Assembly: GCA_024743175.1 (NCBI GenBank)
Contig: JANSXA010000004.1
Coordinates: 332,872-396,871 of the forward strand
DNA from: Pseudomonadaceae bacterium
GTDB lineage: Bacteria; Pseudomonadota; Gammaproteobacteria; Pseudomonadales; Azotimanducaceae
Reading direction: 5' to 3'
DNA length: 64,000 nucleotides
Shown: positions 18,872 to 27,963 of the stretch, one piece after another
How positions within the stretch are numbered: the first letter of the stretch is position 1
Layout of the letters: every line of letters starts with the position of its first letter
Notes under the pieces: model-generated
The model's database searches: none
The model's input: the letters and a program-made list of their open reading frames with translations, nothing else
Told to the model about the DNA's origin: nothing
Made by a program: the position numbers and the translations under genes

Positions 18872-20290
18872 ATGGCTCAGGACTCGGCGCCGAATATTAT
18901 CCCCGTGGTTCTGGCCGGTGGTGTGGGCAGTCGCCTCTGGCCGGTTTCACGATCCTTTTTTCCCAAGCAGTTTCAGAAACTGCTTGGCGAACACTCATTT
19001 CTACAGGCGACACTCCTACGTGCTGCAGCCATTACTTCAAGCGCGCCGATATTGGTGTGTAATGAAGAACACCGTTTTCTAGTCGCCCAGCAATGCCGCG
19101 AAGTTGACCAGCAATGGGGCCAGCTTATTTTAGAGCCCGAAGGTCGTAGCAGCGCACCTGCCATTGCGTTGGCAGCCTGGGCTGCGGTGGCACAAGATCC
19201 AGACGCGGTGCTGCTGGTTTTGCCTTCAGATCACCTGGTTGGTGATCTCGAGCTGTTTGCACAGTCGGTGCAGCAAGCGGCCAAAGGTGCGAGGGATGGC
19301 GGCCTGGTGACCTTCGGGGTTACACCTGAACGTGCGGAAACCGGCTACGGTTATATCCAGGTTGCAGATGCGCAGGCAGGCTTACAGGCGGTCACGTCGT
19401 TTGTAGAAAAACCCACGGAAGACTTAGCCCGGGAATATGTGGACGCGGGTAATTTCCTCTGGAACAGCGGTATGTTTGTGTTGGGCGCGCAGACCTATCT
19501 GAATGAGCTGGCAGAATATCAACCGGAGATGGCCAGCTGCACAAAACAAGCAATGGCAGATGCGCAGTCTGATATGGACTTTATGCGCCCTGGCCCCAGT
19601 TTTCTTGATTCACCAGCAGATTCTATCGACTACGCTGTCATGGAAAAAACCAGCCGCGCACAGGTACTGCCGGTGCAGTTCACCTGGAACGATATCGGCT
19701 CCTGGTCGGCAATATGGGATGAGTCTGCTCGTGATGATGACGGCAATCATCTGGAAGGTGATGTGGTGGCCGTGAATACGCATAACTCCTACGTGCGTGC
19801 CGGCGAACGTCTGGTGGGCATCATCGGTGTTGATAACCTTGTAGTTGTGGAAACCACTGACGCGGTGCTGGTTGCAGATCGGGATCAGGTACAGGACGTT
19901 AAACAGATTGTGCAGCGTCTGTCTGAAACCAAGCGCAGCGAACACCTCTATCACCGGGAAGTGTTCCGGCCCTGGGGTAGCTACGAAGGCATCGCTGAAG
20001 GTGATCGTTACCAGGTTAAATGTATCAAGGTGGAACCCGGTGCCACATTGAGTCTGCAGATGCATCACCATCGTTCTGAGCACTGGATTGTGGTGCAGGG
20101 CACCGCGCGCGTCACGCGAGAAGATGAGGTTTTTACGCTGGGTGAAAACGAGAGCACCTATATCCCGCGAGGCGCAAAACACCGTCTGGAGAATCCAGGC
20201 CGGTTACCTCTAGAGCTCATCGAAGTCCAGGTTGGCCCCTATCTCGGTGAAGATGACATCGAACGTTTTGAAGATGTTTATGGGCGCTAA
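18872..20290 (+). CDS. manC: Mannose-1-phosphate guanylyltransferase / mannose-6-phosphate isomerase
   Basis: 472-residue bifunctional enzyme making GDP-mannose. The N-terminal nucleotidyltransferase has GGVGSRLWPVSRSFFPKQF (about residues 14-32) and FVEKPTED; the C-terminal cupin isomerase has FRPWGSYEGI and LQMHHHRSEHWIVVQG. An AAGGA ribosome site precedes the ATG. Placement between yqeY and dnaG is unusual, since the macromolecular-synthesis operon normally lacks it. It supplies the precursor for gmd and fcl about 14 kb downstream. Confidence 0.95.
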   Translation: MAQDSAPNIIPVVLAGGVGSRLWPVSRSFFPKQFQKLLGEHSFLQATLLRAAAITSSAPILVCNEEHRFLVAQQCREVDQQWGQLILEPEGRSSAPAIALAAWAAVAQDPDAVLLVLPSDHLVGDLELFAQSVQQAAKGARDGGLVTFGVTPERAETGYGYIQVADAQAGLQAVTSFVEKPTEDLAREYVDAGNFLWNSGMFVLGAQTYLNELAEYQPEMASCTKQAMADAQSDMDFMRPGPSFLDSPADSIDYAVMEKTSRAQVLPVQFTWNDIGSWSAIWDESARDDDGNHLEGDVVAVNTHNSYVRAGERLVGIIGVDNLVVVETTDAVLVADRDQVQDVKQIVQRLSETKRSEHLYHREVFRPWGSYEGIAEGDRYQVKCIKVEPGATLSLQMHHHRSEHWIVVQGTARVTREDEVFTLGENESTYIPRGAKHRLENPGRLPLELIEVQVGPYLGEDDIERFEDVYGR

Positions 20291-20294
20291 AGCC

Positions 20295-20316
20295 AGACAG
20301 CGATAATCTGCTGTCT
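20295..20316 (+). other. Short hairpin between manC and dnaG
   Basis: AGACAGC and GCTGTCT form a 7-bp stem with an 8-base loop just after the manC stop. No T-run follows. It may be an mRNA processing or stability element in the long operon; this is inference only. Confidence 0.3.
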
Positions 20317-20390
20317 CACCACGGTGCCCTGGACTCGGCTATGGTAGTCTGGTGTGACCGTTTTCGTTTGTCACCACAGGCAGAGTCACT

Positions 20391-22100
20391 TTGGCCGGTC
20401 GAATCCCTCAGTCTTTTATCAACGACCTTCTGACACGCGTCGATATTGTCGATGTCATTGAATCGCGTATGACGTTGAAAAAGACCGGCAAGAACTATTC
20501 CGGGCTGTGTCCTTTTCATGATGAAAAAACCCCTTCTTTTTCCGTCAGTCCGGACAAACAGTTTTTCCATTGTTTTGGCTGTCAGGAGAGCGGCACCGCG
20601 CTGACGTTCATCATGAACTTTGACCGGCTGGAGTTTGTGGAAGCGGTGGAGAATCTTGCGCAACAGCTGGGCCTGGAAGTCCCGCGGGAACAATCTGGTG
20701 TCGTAAAAGCACCTGTCGATCCAGATCTTTATGAGGTCATGCTCAAAGCTGAACGCTTTTATCGCCAGTCGTTGCGACATGCACCGGAGGCTATCGCTTA
20801 CTTGAAGAAACGCGGTCTGACGGGAGAGGTGGCGCGTGATTTTGGCATGGGGTATGCGCCACCTGGCTGGCAGAATCTCATGGAGAATCTTGAGGATGTG
20901 AGCGAAAAAAGTTTGCTCGCTGCTGGCTTGGCCACCAAAAGCGATAAAGGTCGTGTTTACGACCGGTTCCGCGATCGTATCGTTTTCCCCATTCGGGATA
21001 CCCGCGGCAGAGTCATTGGTTTTGGCGGCCGTACCCTCGCAGCAGATGATGGACCCAAATATCTGAATTCACCTGAAACCGCTCTTTTCCAGAAAGGCCA
21101 GGAGCTGTATGGCTTGTATGAAGCGCGGCGGGCGTTGCGACGCATCGACAAGCTGATTGTGGTTGAAGGCTATATGGATGTTGTGGCGCTGGCGCAGCAT
21201 GGTGTGGCGAATGCGGTTGCGACCCTCGGCACAGCTTCCGGTGAAGCCCATTTCCACAAACTTTATCGATACACCGACGAAGTGGTGTGTTGTTTTGATG
21301 GCGATAATGCTGGTCGCCAGGCTGCTTGGAAAGCGCTGGAAAACGCACTGCCAACACTGACAGAAATGCGCCAGGTGAAACTGGTGTTTCTGCCCGATGG
21401 GGAAGACCCGGACAGTCTGATACGCGCTCAAGGCAAAGCGGGTTTCGATAAATTTGTGAATAACGCGGTGCCTGGTCTGGAGTATCTTTTCTCCCGTCTG
21501 GCCCAGGGCCTTGATCTCGAGACGGTAGATGGCAAGGCGAAGTTTGGTGGCCTCATTCGACCGTACATCGATAAAGTTGTGAGTACGGAGTTAAAAGCGC
21601 TGTTACAGCAGAAAGTTGAAGCACAGACTGGATTTGGTGCAAGCACGGCGTCGCAGCCCTTGTCTCGACAACCAGCGCGAAACAAACCAAAAGGGCTAGT
21701 GCGGTTAAGTGAGCGCTTACTTACGCTCCTCATTAAACACCCCGGGTATTGGTCTGATGTGCCTGTTGAGAATCGCAATATGCTGGTTGAAGCTGCAGAC
21801 GATCTGGGCATGCTTGGGGAGATTGTGACTTACGTGAACAGGCGTGCCGATGCAGACACAGAAGAGCTGCTGGTTCGCTGGTCAGACAATGAGCGATCCG
21901 AACGCCTGCTGATGTTGGCGCAAACAAAACTCGAACTGCCGCCGGATGCCATCAAAGGAGAGTTTGTCGACGGGATGTTGCACCTGTGCAGTAAATTGGA
22001 GCTGGCTCAACGCAAAAGTGCAATTGATGAGTTGCAAAAAACGCCCGACGCAACTCGCCTGCAACAGTATTGGCAGCATCACAGTAAAGGAGAGAAGTGA
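20391..22100 (+). CDS. dnaG: DNA primase DnaG
   Basis: 569 residues. Synthesises RNA primers at the replication fork. The N-terminal zinc finger (CPFHDEKTPSF then FHCFGC), the catalytic RNAP/TOPRIM core (VVEGYMDVVAL, then FDGDNAGRQAAWKAL) and a C-terminal helicase-binding region are visible. Translation must start at TTG (20391): it encodes the family's exact MAGRIPQSFINDLL beginning and no ATG is nearby. A rare start codon fits the low cellular level of primase. Confidence 0.96.
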   Translation: MAGRIPQSFINDLLTRVDIVDVIESRMTLKKTGKNYSGLCPFHDEKTPSFSVSPDKQFFHCFGCQESGTALTFIMNFDRLEFVEAVENLAQQLGLEVPREQSGVVKAPVDPDLYEVMLKAERFYRQSLRHAPEAIAYLKKRGLTGEVARDFGMGYAPPGWQNLMENLEDVSEKSLLAAGLATKSDKGRVYDRFRDRIVFPIRDTRGRVIGFGGRTLAADDGPKYLNSPETALFQKGQELYGLYEARRALRRIDKLIVVEGYMDVVALAQHGVANAVATLGTASGEAHFHKLYRYTDEVVCCFDGDNAGRQAAWKALENALPTLTEMRQVKLVFLPDGEDPDSLIRAQGKAGFDKFVNNAVPGLEYLFSRLAQGLDLETVDGKAKFGGLIRPYIDKVVSTELKALLQQKVEAQTGFGASTASQPLSRQPARNKPKGLVRLSERLLTLLIKHPGYWSDVPVENRNMLVEAADDLGMLGEIVTYVNRRADADTEELLVRWSDNERSERLLMLAQTKLELPPDAIKGEFVDGMLHLCSKLELAQRKSAIDELQKTPDATRLQQYWQHHSKGEK

Positions 22101-22410
22101 TCTTCAACCCCCGGATGAGCGATCGCCTGGCAAGATTTTCAGCGAAAACATTGAAAAAAAGTCGCTCAACCCCACCTAGGGGTTTATAATTATCCGTTAG
22201 CCTCTCGGGGGTGCTCTGCAAACGAGCAATAAATGAAGAGGCATACCCCAGCACCACAAATAACAACGGTGCGTCAAAAAAATATGGCACGAATATCCTG
22301 GTAGTACCCCGGTTCTCCGATTTTGTCGGTATCGCGGTAACCCGGAGCCAGTGAACTAATGCCTCCCGGCTGCGTTCATACATTTATTAACATCTGATTT
22401 TTGAGGTCAT
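22101..22410 (+). other. dnaG-rpoD intergenic leader
   Basis: 310 bases without a credible gene. It holds an inverted repeat AACCCC-acctA-GGGGTT (22168-22184) directly followed by a perfect TATAAT (22185-22190), but no good -35 at the right spacing. Internal rpoD promoters are known in this gap in other bacteria. A GAGG ribosome site lies just before the rpoD ATG. The long minus-strand frame here has no protein-like features. Confidence 0.4.
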
Positions 22411-24252
22411 ATGAGCAATCAAATCTCGACCGCACAGCAACAGTCTCGCCTGAAAGAGCTAATCGCTAAAGGCAAAGAGCAGGGTTTCCTTACCTATGGT
22501 GAGGTGAACGACCACCTGCCGGACGATATTTCTGATCCGGAGCAGATCGAAGACATCATCCGCATGATCAATGACATGGGTATTACGGTGTATGAAAACG
22601 CACCTGATGCTGATGAGTTGTTGTCCAGCGAAGAGAACACAGCGGATGAGCTGGCTGCGGAAGAAGCCGCGGCAGCTCTGGCAGCTGTAGAAACCGAAGC
22701 GGGCCGCACAACAGATCCGGTACGCATGTACATGCGTGAGATGGGCACCGTTGAGCTGTTGACCCGGGAAGGTGAAATTGCCATCGCCAAACGCATCGAA
22801 GAAGGTATTCGTGACGTTTTAACCGCGCTGTCCTACTACCCCGGACCGGTGGAATATATTCTTGATACCTACGCTGAAGTGACCAAAGAAGACAAACTGT
22901 CTGATCTGCTGGTGGGTTATCTTGATCCAACAGATCATGTGCCCGCGGCGACACAGGTTGGCGCAGATGGCGTAAAGAAAACCACCAGTGACGATGATGA
23001 CGAAGAAGGGCCGACCGGTCCGGATCCCGAAGAAGCGAAAAAGCGCTTTGGCACTCTGAAGCGCCAGTTCAATAAAACTCAGAAGGTTATCGCAGACAAA
23101 GGTCGCGACAGCGACGAGGCACGCGCTCAGCAGATCAAGCTCGGTGAGGCATTCTGCTGTTTCAAACTGGTTCCGAAACACTTCGACGAAATTGTCAGCA
23201 TGGCCCGCGGCGGACTGGATATTGTGCGACGTCATGAACGCACCATCCTGACCCTGGCTGTTCGCCACGGTAAAGTGCCACGCGATGTTTTCCGCAAAGA
23301 ATATGTGGGCAACGAAGTCAGCGTGACCTGGATTAACAAGCTGGTGAAAGCGGATAAAGAATACTCACAGCCGTTGGATAACCAGCGGGACGATATTCTG
23401 CGTGCACAGAAAAAGCTGAAAGTGCTGACCAAATTCACCGATCTCAGCGTTGTGGAGATTAAGGACATCAACCGACGTATGTCTCTGGGTGAAGCGAAAG
23501 CGCGTCGCGCCAAGAAAGACATGGTTGAAGCGAACCTGCGTCTGGTAATATCGATAGCGAAGAAATATACCAATCGAGGCCTGCAGTTCCTGGATCTGAT
23601 TCAGGAAGGCAACATTGGCCTGATGAAAGCGGTAGACAAGTTCGAATACCGACGCGGTTATAAGTTTTCAACATACGCCACGTGGTGGATCCGTCAGGCA
23701 ATTACCCGGTCGATTGCTGACCAGGCTCGTACCATCCGTATTCCGGTACACATGATTGAAACCATCAACAAGCTGAACCGCGTATCGCGTCAGATGCTGC
23801 AGGAGATGGGGCGCGAGCCCACGCCTGAAGAGCTCGGCGAGCGCATGGAAATGCCGGAAGACAAAGTACGCCGCGTACTGAAGATTGCCAAAGAACCCAT
23901 CTCCATGGAGACACCCATTGGTGACGATGAAGACTCGCATCTGGGTGATTTCATTGAAGACACCACCATCGGCTCACCCGTGGAGCTGGCCACAGGCGAA
24001 GGTCTGCGTGAAGCCACCAAAGATGTTCTGGGTGGATTGACTGCCCGGGAAGCAAAGGTGCTGCGCATGCGTTTTGGTATCGATATGAATACCGACCACA
24101 CGCTGGAAGAGGTTGGTAAGCAGTTTGATGTGACGCGAGAGCGTATTCGCCAGATTGAAGCGAAAGCGTTGCGCAAGCTTCGTCATCCAAGCCGTTCAGA
24201 ACACCTGCGCAGCTTCCTGGATGAGTGGATGGAAAGCCTCGGCCGCAGTTAG
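22411..24252 (+). CDS. rpoD: RNA polymerase primary sigma factor RpoD (sigma-70)
   Basis: 613 residues. Housekeeping sigma factor. Region 1.1 (about 1-80), region 1.2 ([11 protein letters not shown]), a non-conserved acidic insert ([15 protein letters not shown]), region 2 with the -10 recognition [17 protein letters not shown], region 3 and region 4.2 helix-turn-helix ([20 protein letters not shown]) are all present. Last gene of the operon, followed by a strong terminator. Confidence 0.98.
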   Translation: MSNQISTAQQQSRLKELIAKGKEQGFLTYGEVNDHLPDDISDPEQIEDIIRMINDMGITVYENAPDADELLSSEENTADELAAEEAAAALAAVETEAGRTTDPVRMYMREMGTVELLTREGEIAIAKRIEEGIRDVLTALSYYPGPVEYILDTYAEVTKEDKLSDLLVGYLDPTDHVPAATQVGADGVKKTTSDDDDEEGPTGPDPEEAKKRFGTLKRQFNKTQKVIADKGRDSDEARAQQIKLGEAFCCFKLVPKHFDEIVSMARGGLDIVRRHERTILTLAVRHGKVPRDVFRKEYVGNEVSVTWINKLVKADKEYSQPLDNQRDDILRAQKKLKVLTKFTDLSVVEIKDINRRMSLGEAKARRAKKDMVEANLRLVISIAKKYTNRGLQFLDLIQEGNIGLMKAVDKFEYRRGYKFSTYATWWIRQAITRSIADQARTIRIPVHMIETINKLNRVSRQMLQEMGREPTPEELGERMEMPEDKVRRVLKIAKEPISMETPIGDDEDSHLGDFIEDTTIGSPVELATGEGLREATKDVLGGLTAREAKVLRMRFGIDMNTDHTLEEVGKQFDVTRERIRQIEAKALRKLRHPSRSEHLRSFLDEWMESLGRS

Positions 24253-24275
24253 CCGGTTTTCCAGTCAAGAAATAA

Positions 24276-24307
24276 AACCCTGGGACCTAATCCCGGGGTT
24301 TTTGTTT
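24276..24307 (+). terminator. Rho-independent terminator after rpoD
   Basis: A 10-bp stem (AACCCTGGGA / TCCCGGGGTT, with one T-G pair) around the loop CCTAA is followed by TTTTGTTT. It lies 23 bases after the rpoD stop and closes the macromolecular-synthesis operon. Confidence 0.88.
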
Positions 24308-24320
24308 GCGGTGTTGGTGG

Positions 24321-24334
24321 TAGAATCCCGCGCG
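24321..24334 (+). promoter_or_regulatory. Probable tRNA promoter -10 with GC-rich discriminator
   Basis: TAGAAT (24321-24326) followed by CCCGCGCG lies about 28 bases before the tRNA. GC-rich discriminators are typical of stringently controlled stable-RNA promoters. The -35 (a T-rich GTTTTT near 24298-24303) overlaps the terminator and is weak. Confidence 0.4.
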
Positions 24335-24353
24335 TTGCACTCATGTGTATATA

Positions 24354-24430
24354 GGGCCTATAGCTCAGTTGGTTAGAGCGCTGGACTCATAATCCATCGG
24401 TCCCAGGTTCGAGTCCTGGTGGGCCCACCA
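24354..24430 (+). tRNA. tRNA with CAU anticodon, probably tRNA-Ile2
   Basis: 77 nt with encoded CCA. Cloverleaf: acceptor GGGCCTA/TGGGCCC, D arm GCTC...GAGC, anticodon loop CTCATAA, T arm CCAGG-TTCGAGT-CCTGG. The CAU anticodon serves Met or, after lysidine modification by TilS, Ile2. The acceptor pairs C4-G69 and C5-G68 match the TilS-recognised Ile2 set rather than elongator Met, so Ile2 is favoured. One end pair of the anticodon stem (C27-T43) is mismatched. Confidence 0.9.
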
Positions 24431-24461
24431 TGTCAGTCGCGCTTCAGCGCTCCTTTACCGA

Positions 24462-24482
24462 GTTTTGCGCTTTGCGCAAAAC
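24462..24482. repeat. Perfect inverted repeat downstream of tRNA
   Basis: GTTTTGCGC-ttt-GCGCAAAAC, a 9-bp perfect stem with a 3-base loop 31 bases after the tRNA. It may end the tRNA transcript, although a T-run after the stem is missing on the plus strand. Confidence 0.45.
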
Positions 24483-24561
24483 ATCGCTCAGCTCGAAAAA
24501 CTGTTTGTGCGACCCATCTGTTTGTTGTGAGAGTGTGCCGGTTTTCATTTAGACTGCCCGC

Positions 24562-25755
24562 ATGACCTTGCAGCCCTCCCGTTTCAAGTTGTTTATGCTC
24601 GACCGTATCTCCTGGTTGGCGATTCTTATTGTCTGCTGTTTTGTCGCGGTGTTGTTGTTGCCGAGTCAGAGTCGTGCAAGCTATCCGACTTACGTTCTTG
24701 CCATTGTCATGCTGATCAGCTTTGCTGCGTGGCGTGATGTTTTCCAACTACCGCTGATACGTTGGATAGTTGCGCTACTGGTCTGGCTGAATTTAAGTGT
24801 TTTCTGGTCTGAGACGTTTGTGCTTCGTGAAGCCGTATCAGTATGGACGCGATCGATATTGATTCTTGCTTTTGTGGTCGCTGCTGCGGAGTGCCAGCTT
24901 CGTGGGCAATTACAGCGCTGGATGGCCACTGCGCTGACCTGGGTGGGGTGCCTTGCTGTATTGGCAAGCCTGATCAATTTTTTTGTCACAGACCCAGCTG
25001 ACGGACGCCTGAATGGTCTTGGTCAGCTCGACACTCATGTGGTGGCGGCACTTGTCTACGGGACTATGGTGCTTTTCGTCTGGCGTGCTGCGCAATCAAC
25101 ATCCAGAACTTTTCTGCAGCTGGCGGCATTTGCGGTTGCCTTGTTGATGGTGTGGGCAGTGTTTCTCTCCGACTCTCGAAATGCCTGGGTGAGTTTAATC
25201 ATTGGCTTAGCAGTTTTTGGTGTCGCCCAATGGTGCAAAGACGTTCGTCAGTTTCTGACAGCAGTTATCTCGGTTGGCATTCTCGGTGGCGTGGTTCTGT
25301 TCATATTAATCAGCAGCGAGGCAACGCGTGAGCTGCTGTTGCCGAGGGGTGATAGCTTTCGATTCACGATATGGGATGCAACTATAAACGCAATTATGCA
25401 GGACTCACTGCTGTTCGGACGCGGTATTTTAACATCGGATGACATCAGCGTCGGAGCCATGAGCTTTTTTCATCCTCACAATATGTATCTGGCGCTGCTG
25501 CATCAGGGTGGACTTATTGGATTGATCCTCTTTTTAATAGTAATTGTTCTCTCGCTGATGCAGTTGCTGCGTAACTACGACAGCTCAGAAGCGAAACTCA
25601 TGCTAGGGGTTCTGGCGCTGGCGCTGTCAGCTTATCTTTTAGATGGGCATGAGCTGGTGGATAAGGTGGGGGATACCTGGTTGCTGTTCTGGTTTCCGGT
25701 TGGCGTGGCGTTGGGGTTTGGGTGGCGGGTGCCCCTGAAAAGCAGCATTAACTAG
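24562..25755 (+). CDS. O-antigen ligase / polymerase family membrane protein
   Basis: 397-residue polytopic inner-membrane protein, about 10-12 hydrophobic segments. The Wzy_C/WaaL domain is recognisable by the periplasmic loop ending FFHPHNMYLALLHQGGLIG, which in WaaL contains the catalytic His, and by SDSRNAWVSLIIGLA. Such proteins either join polymerised glycan to lipid A-core or polymerise repeat units. Because the neighbourhood has an ABC exporter and no Wzx flippase, a ligase role is more likely. It opens the glycan locus immediately after the tRNA. Confidence 0.78.
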   Translation: MTLQPSRFKLFMLDRISWLAILIVCCFVAVLLLPSQSRASYPTYVLAIVMLISFAAWRDVFQLPLIRWIVALLVWLNLSVFWSETFVLREAVSVWTRSILILAFVVAAAECQLRGQLQRWMATALTWVGCLAVLASLINFFVTDPADGRLNGLGQLDTHVVAALVYGTMVLFVWRAAQSTSRTFLQLAAFAVALLMVWAVFLSDSRNAWVSLIIGLAVFGVAQWCKDVRQFLTAVISVGILGGVVLFILISSEATRELLLPRGDSFRFTIWDATINAIMQDSLLFGRGILTSDDISVGAMSFFHPHNMYLALLHQGGLIGLILFLIVIVLSLMQLLRNYDSSEAKLMLGVLALALSAYLLDGHELVDKVGDTWLLFWFPVGVALGFGWRVPLKSSIN

Positions 25756-25766
25756 AGTGGATTGAG

Positions 25767-26987
25767 TTACCGGGAGTTAAGTGTTTTTGCAGGCCCATTA
25801 CCCTGTTTTACATTGATCAGTGCTTGCCCGGACAACTCCGAATAGATCTCTGCGTAGCGGGCTGCCATAACTTGCCCGGTGAACAAGCGTTTGTAGCGAT
25901 CTCGCGCTTTTCGCCCCATTAACGCTGACATGTCCGGTCGATCATGTAATTGATCCATGGCTTTACGCAAGGCTTTTGGTGAACCTGGCGGCACGACAAA
26001 ACCAGTATCGCTGTCCGTGTTGATGTGACTTGTTCCAGATCCGACTTCGGTTGATATCAGTGGTTTACCGCTCATGGCGCCTTCGAGCAAAGTGACACCA
26101 AAAGCTTCCGAGCGCATATAAGATGGGAACACGGTGCCTCTGCAAAGTTGGAAAAGCGCCATCTTCTTTTCGTCGGATACGTGGCCAGCAAAAATCACGT
26201 TATTAAGCTGCAGATCTTTCGCGTGTTGTTTCAACTCCATTTCTGTTGGACCAGAACCTGCAATAACAACTTTGTATGGCGCTTTTTTCATCGCATCAAG
26301 CAGGATATGTAGTCCTTTGTAGTATCTAAGGACGCCAACAAAAAGGAAAAAATCTTTACCAAATTCCTGTTCTGTCTCCGCGACAGTTTTATCGGTTGGT
26401 TTGGGATAGGTCTGCTCATCCAATCCTATTGGAATGACGTCGACTTTTTCTTCGAACTGGCTCAGAACATCGCTGGTAGCAAAATAGTTTGGCGACGTGC
26501 AGATAATCCTATCCACAGATTTTAGAAATCGGGACATTACAGGTTTATATAGTGCACCAAGAAATCGTTGCCGGACGATGTCCGAGTGATAAGTCACTAT
26601 GGCTGGTTTGCTAGGTCGATTGGTTAGATGAAGATAGTCAACAAAGGGCCAGGGAAAGTGGTAATGGACAACGTCTGCTTCCTCGCAGAGTTTTGCGAAT
26701 GTTTTGCCAGCGCCGAAAGCGATGCTGCAGGATGCGATTTCGAGATGTCTCTTAACCCTGACAACCTTTGCCTCTGGAAGTTGAATTTCTTCAGGATCTG
26801 GGTTTTCACTCGTGGCAAGTACGGTTGAAGTAACGCCGTAGACACTAGCCGCACTGCATATTTGGCGAATAGTCTCTTCTAAACCGCCCTGTGTGTCGGG
26901 AAAGTAAGTGCGGTAGACGTGGAGGATATTCAAAAAGTATTTCTCATCGGTGTTGCCGTGCCAACGGAAGGCATCGTAGGTTGCCAT
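25767..26987 (-). CDS. GT4-family glycosyltransferase
   Basis: GT-B fold retaining transferase. Family features: NILHVYRTYFPDTQGGLEE at the N-terminus, VVHYHFPWPF, and the C-terminal donor site with the paired glutamates in SEAFGVTLLEGAMSGKPLI. Start uncertain: homology begins at about 26933, where an in-frame TTG (LNILHVYR) could initiate; the ATG used (26987) has AGG four bases upstream and adds 18 non-family residues. It faces the plus-strand ligase gene and is divergent from the GT2 gene at 27061. Sugar specificity unknown. Confidence 0.86.
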   Translation of the reverse strand: MATYDAFRWHGNTDEKYFLNILHVYRTYFPDTQGGLEETIRQICSAASVYGVTSTVLATSENPDPEEIQLPEAKVVRVKRHLEIASCSIAFGAGKTFAKLCEEADVVHYHFPWPFVDYLHLTNRPSKPAIVTYHSDIVRQRFLGALYKPVMSRFLKSVDRIICTSPNYFATSDVLSQFEEKVDVIPIGLDEQTYPKPTDKTVAETEQEFGKDFFLFVGVLRYYKGLHILLDAMKKAPYKVVIAGSGPTEMELKQHAKDLQLNNVIFAGHVSDEKKMALFQLCRGTVFPSYMRSEAFGVTLLEGAMSGKPLISTEVGSGTSHINTDSDTGFVVPPGSPKALRKAMDQLHDRPDMSALMGRKARDRYKRLFTGQVMAARYAEIYSELSGQALINVKQGNGPAKTLNSR

Positions 26988-27060
26988 GTACCTTAGCTGC
27001 AATATATTTGTAGTACAATTCTCGTTGAAGCGCGTTGCTCATCAAAGGTTAGATTGCTGC

Positions 27061-27963
27061 ATGGCTGGTTCAAAGGTTTCGATAGTTGTGCCGAGTTTTA
27101 ACCAGGGCAAGTATGTTCGTCGGACATTGAATTCACTCGTTTCGGAGGCCAAGCAAGTCGATTTAGAGGTTATTGTTCAGGATGCAGGTAGCTCGGACGA
27201 GACCCATGAGATTCTAGCTGATTTTCGGCAGCATTCGTTTGTAAAAATTTGCATTGAGCCCGACTCTGGTCAAAGCGATGCTCTTAACAAAGGGTTTCGA
27301 AAGGCATCCGGGAATATATTGGGCTGGCTTAACTCAGACGATGTCTTGATTGATGGCTCAATGAGAAGTGTCATAGAAGGCTTCCACAAGAATCCTGATA
27401 CTGACCTGGTTTATGGGGATGCGCTGTTCATCGATGAAAATGATAAAATCATCGAAGCGTATCCTACAGGTGATCTTACCTCTGAAGTCTTGCGCGATCG
27501 CTGTGTGATTTCGCAACCGTCTACCTTTTTTACCAAAAAAGCTTATGAGAGATATGGTCCATTCAGAGATGATCTGCATTTCTGCATGGACTATGAGTAT
27601 TGGACGCGTTTACTTGTTAATGGCGCATCTGTTTTGCGCCTAAGAGAAACAGTTTCCTGTACACGTATCCATGATGAAACCAAAACGAGTAATGGGGGGC
27701 TTGCGTTCATAGATGAAATTGTAAGAATGCAAGAATGCCTCCTAGGAGAGGCATCTCCTGTCTGGCAGGTTTACAAAAAAACGCGTAGTGCTCCCCTGAA
27801 CCACCTGTCTCTCAAGCCACTGCGATTTGGGATTGCCGCTTTTCAGCAGGTTCTGAAAAATCCTTCATTCATCGTTGATGCGTGCCGTTCGATAAAGGAA
27901 CGTAGATTGGCCGTGTATCGATCCAGAAAACTGTTAAAGAGTTTTGGCGAGCAAATTGAGTAG
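27061..27963 (+). CDS. GT2-family glycosyltransferase
   Basis: About 300 residues from the ATG at 27061 (MAGSKVSIVVPSFNQG); an upstream extension to 26986 is not family-like. GT-A fold: QDAGSSDET, the motif DSGQSDALNKGF, and LNSDD as the metal-binding acidic pair. It is clearly paralogous to the N-terminal domain of the 1454-residue fusion at 36743 (both share GQ.DA.N.GF..A.G and DYEYW.R). Its last 20 bases overlap the next gene, so the two are probably co-translated. Confidence 0.88.
   Translation: MAGSKVSIVVPSFNQGKYVRRTLNSLVSEAKQVDLEVIVQDAGSSDETHEILADFRQHSFVKICIEPDSGQSDALNKGFRKASGNILGWLNSDDVLIDGSMRSVIEGFHKNPDTDLVYGDALFIDENDKIIEAYPTGDLTSEVLRDRCVISQPSTFFTKKAYERYGPFRDDLHFCMDYEYWTRLLVNGASVLRLRETVSCTRIHDETKTSNGGLAFIDEIVRMQECLLGEASPVWQVYKKTRSAPLNHLSLKPLRFGIAAFQQVLKNPSFIVDACRSIKERRLAVYRSRKLLKSFGEQIE

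Noticed and set aside
19610..20182. 190-codon minus-strand frame inside manC
   Set aside because: Antisense shadow of manC; the cupin and isomerase motifs are unambiguous on the plus strand.
22819..23268. Minus-strand frame inside rpoD
   Set aside because: Antisense shadow of the sigma-70 coding sequence.
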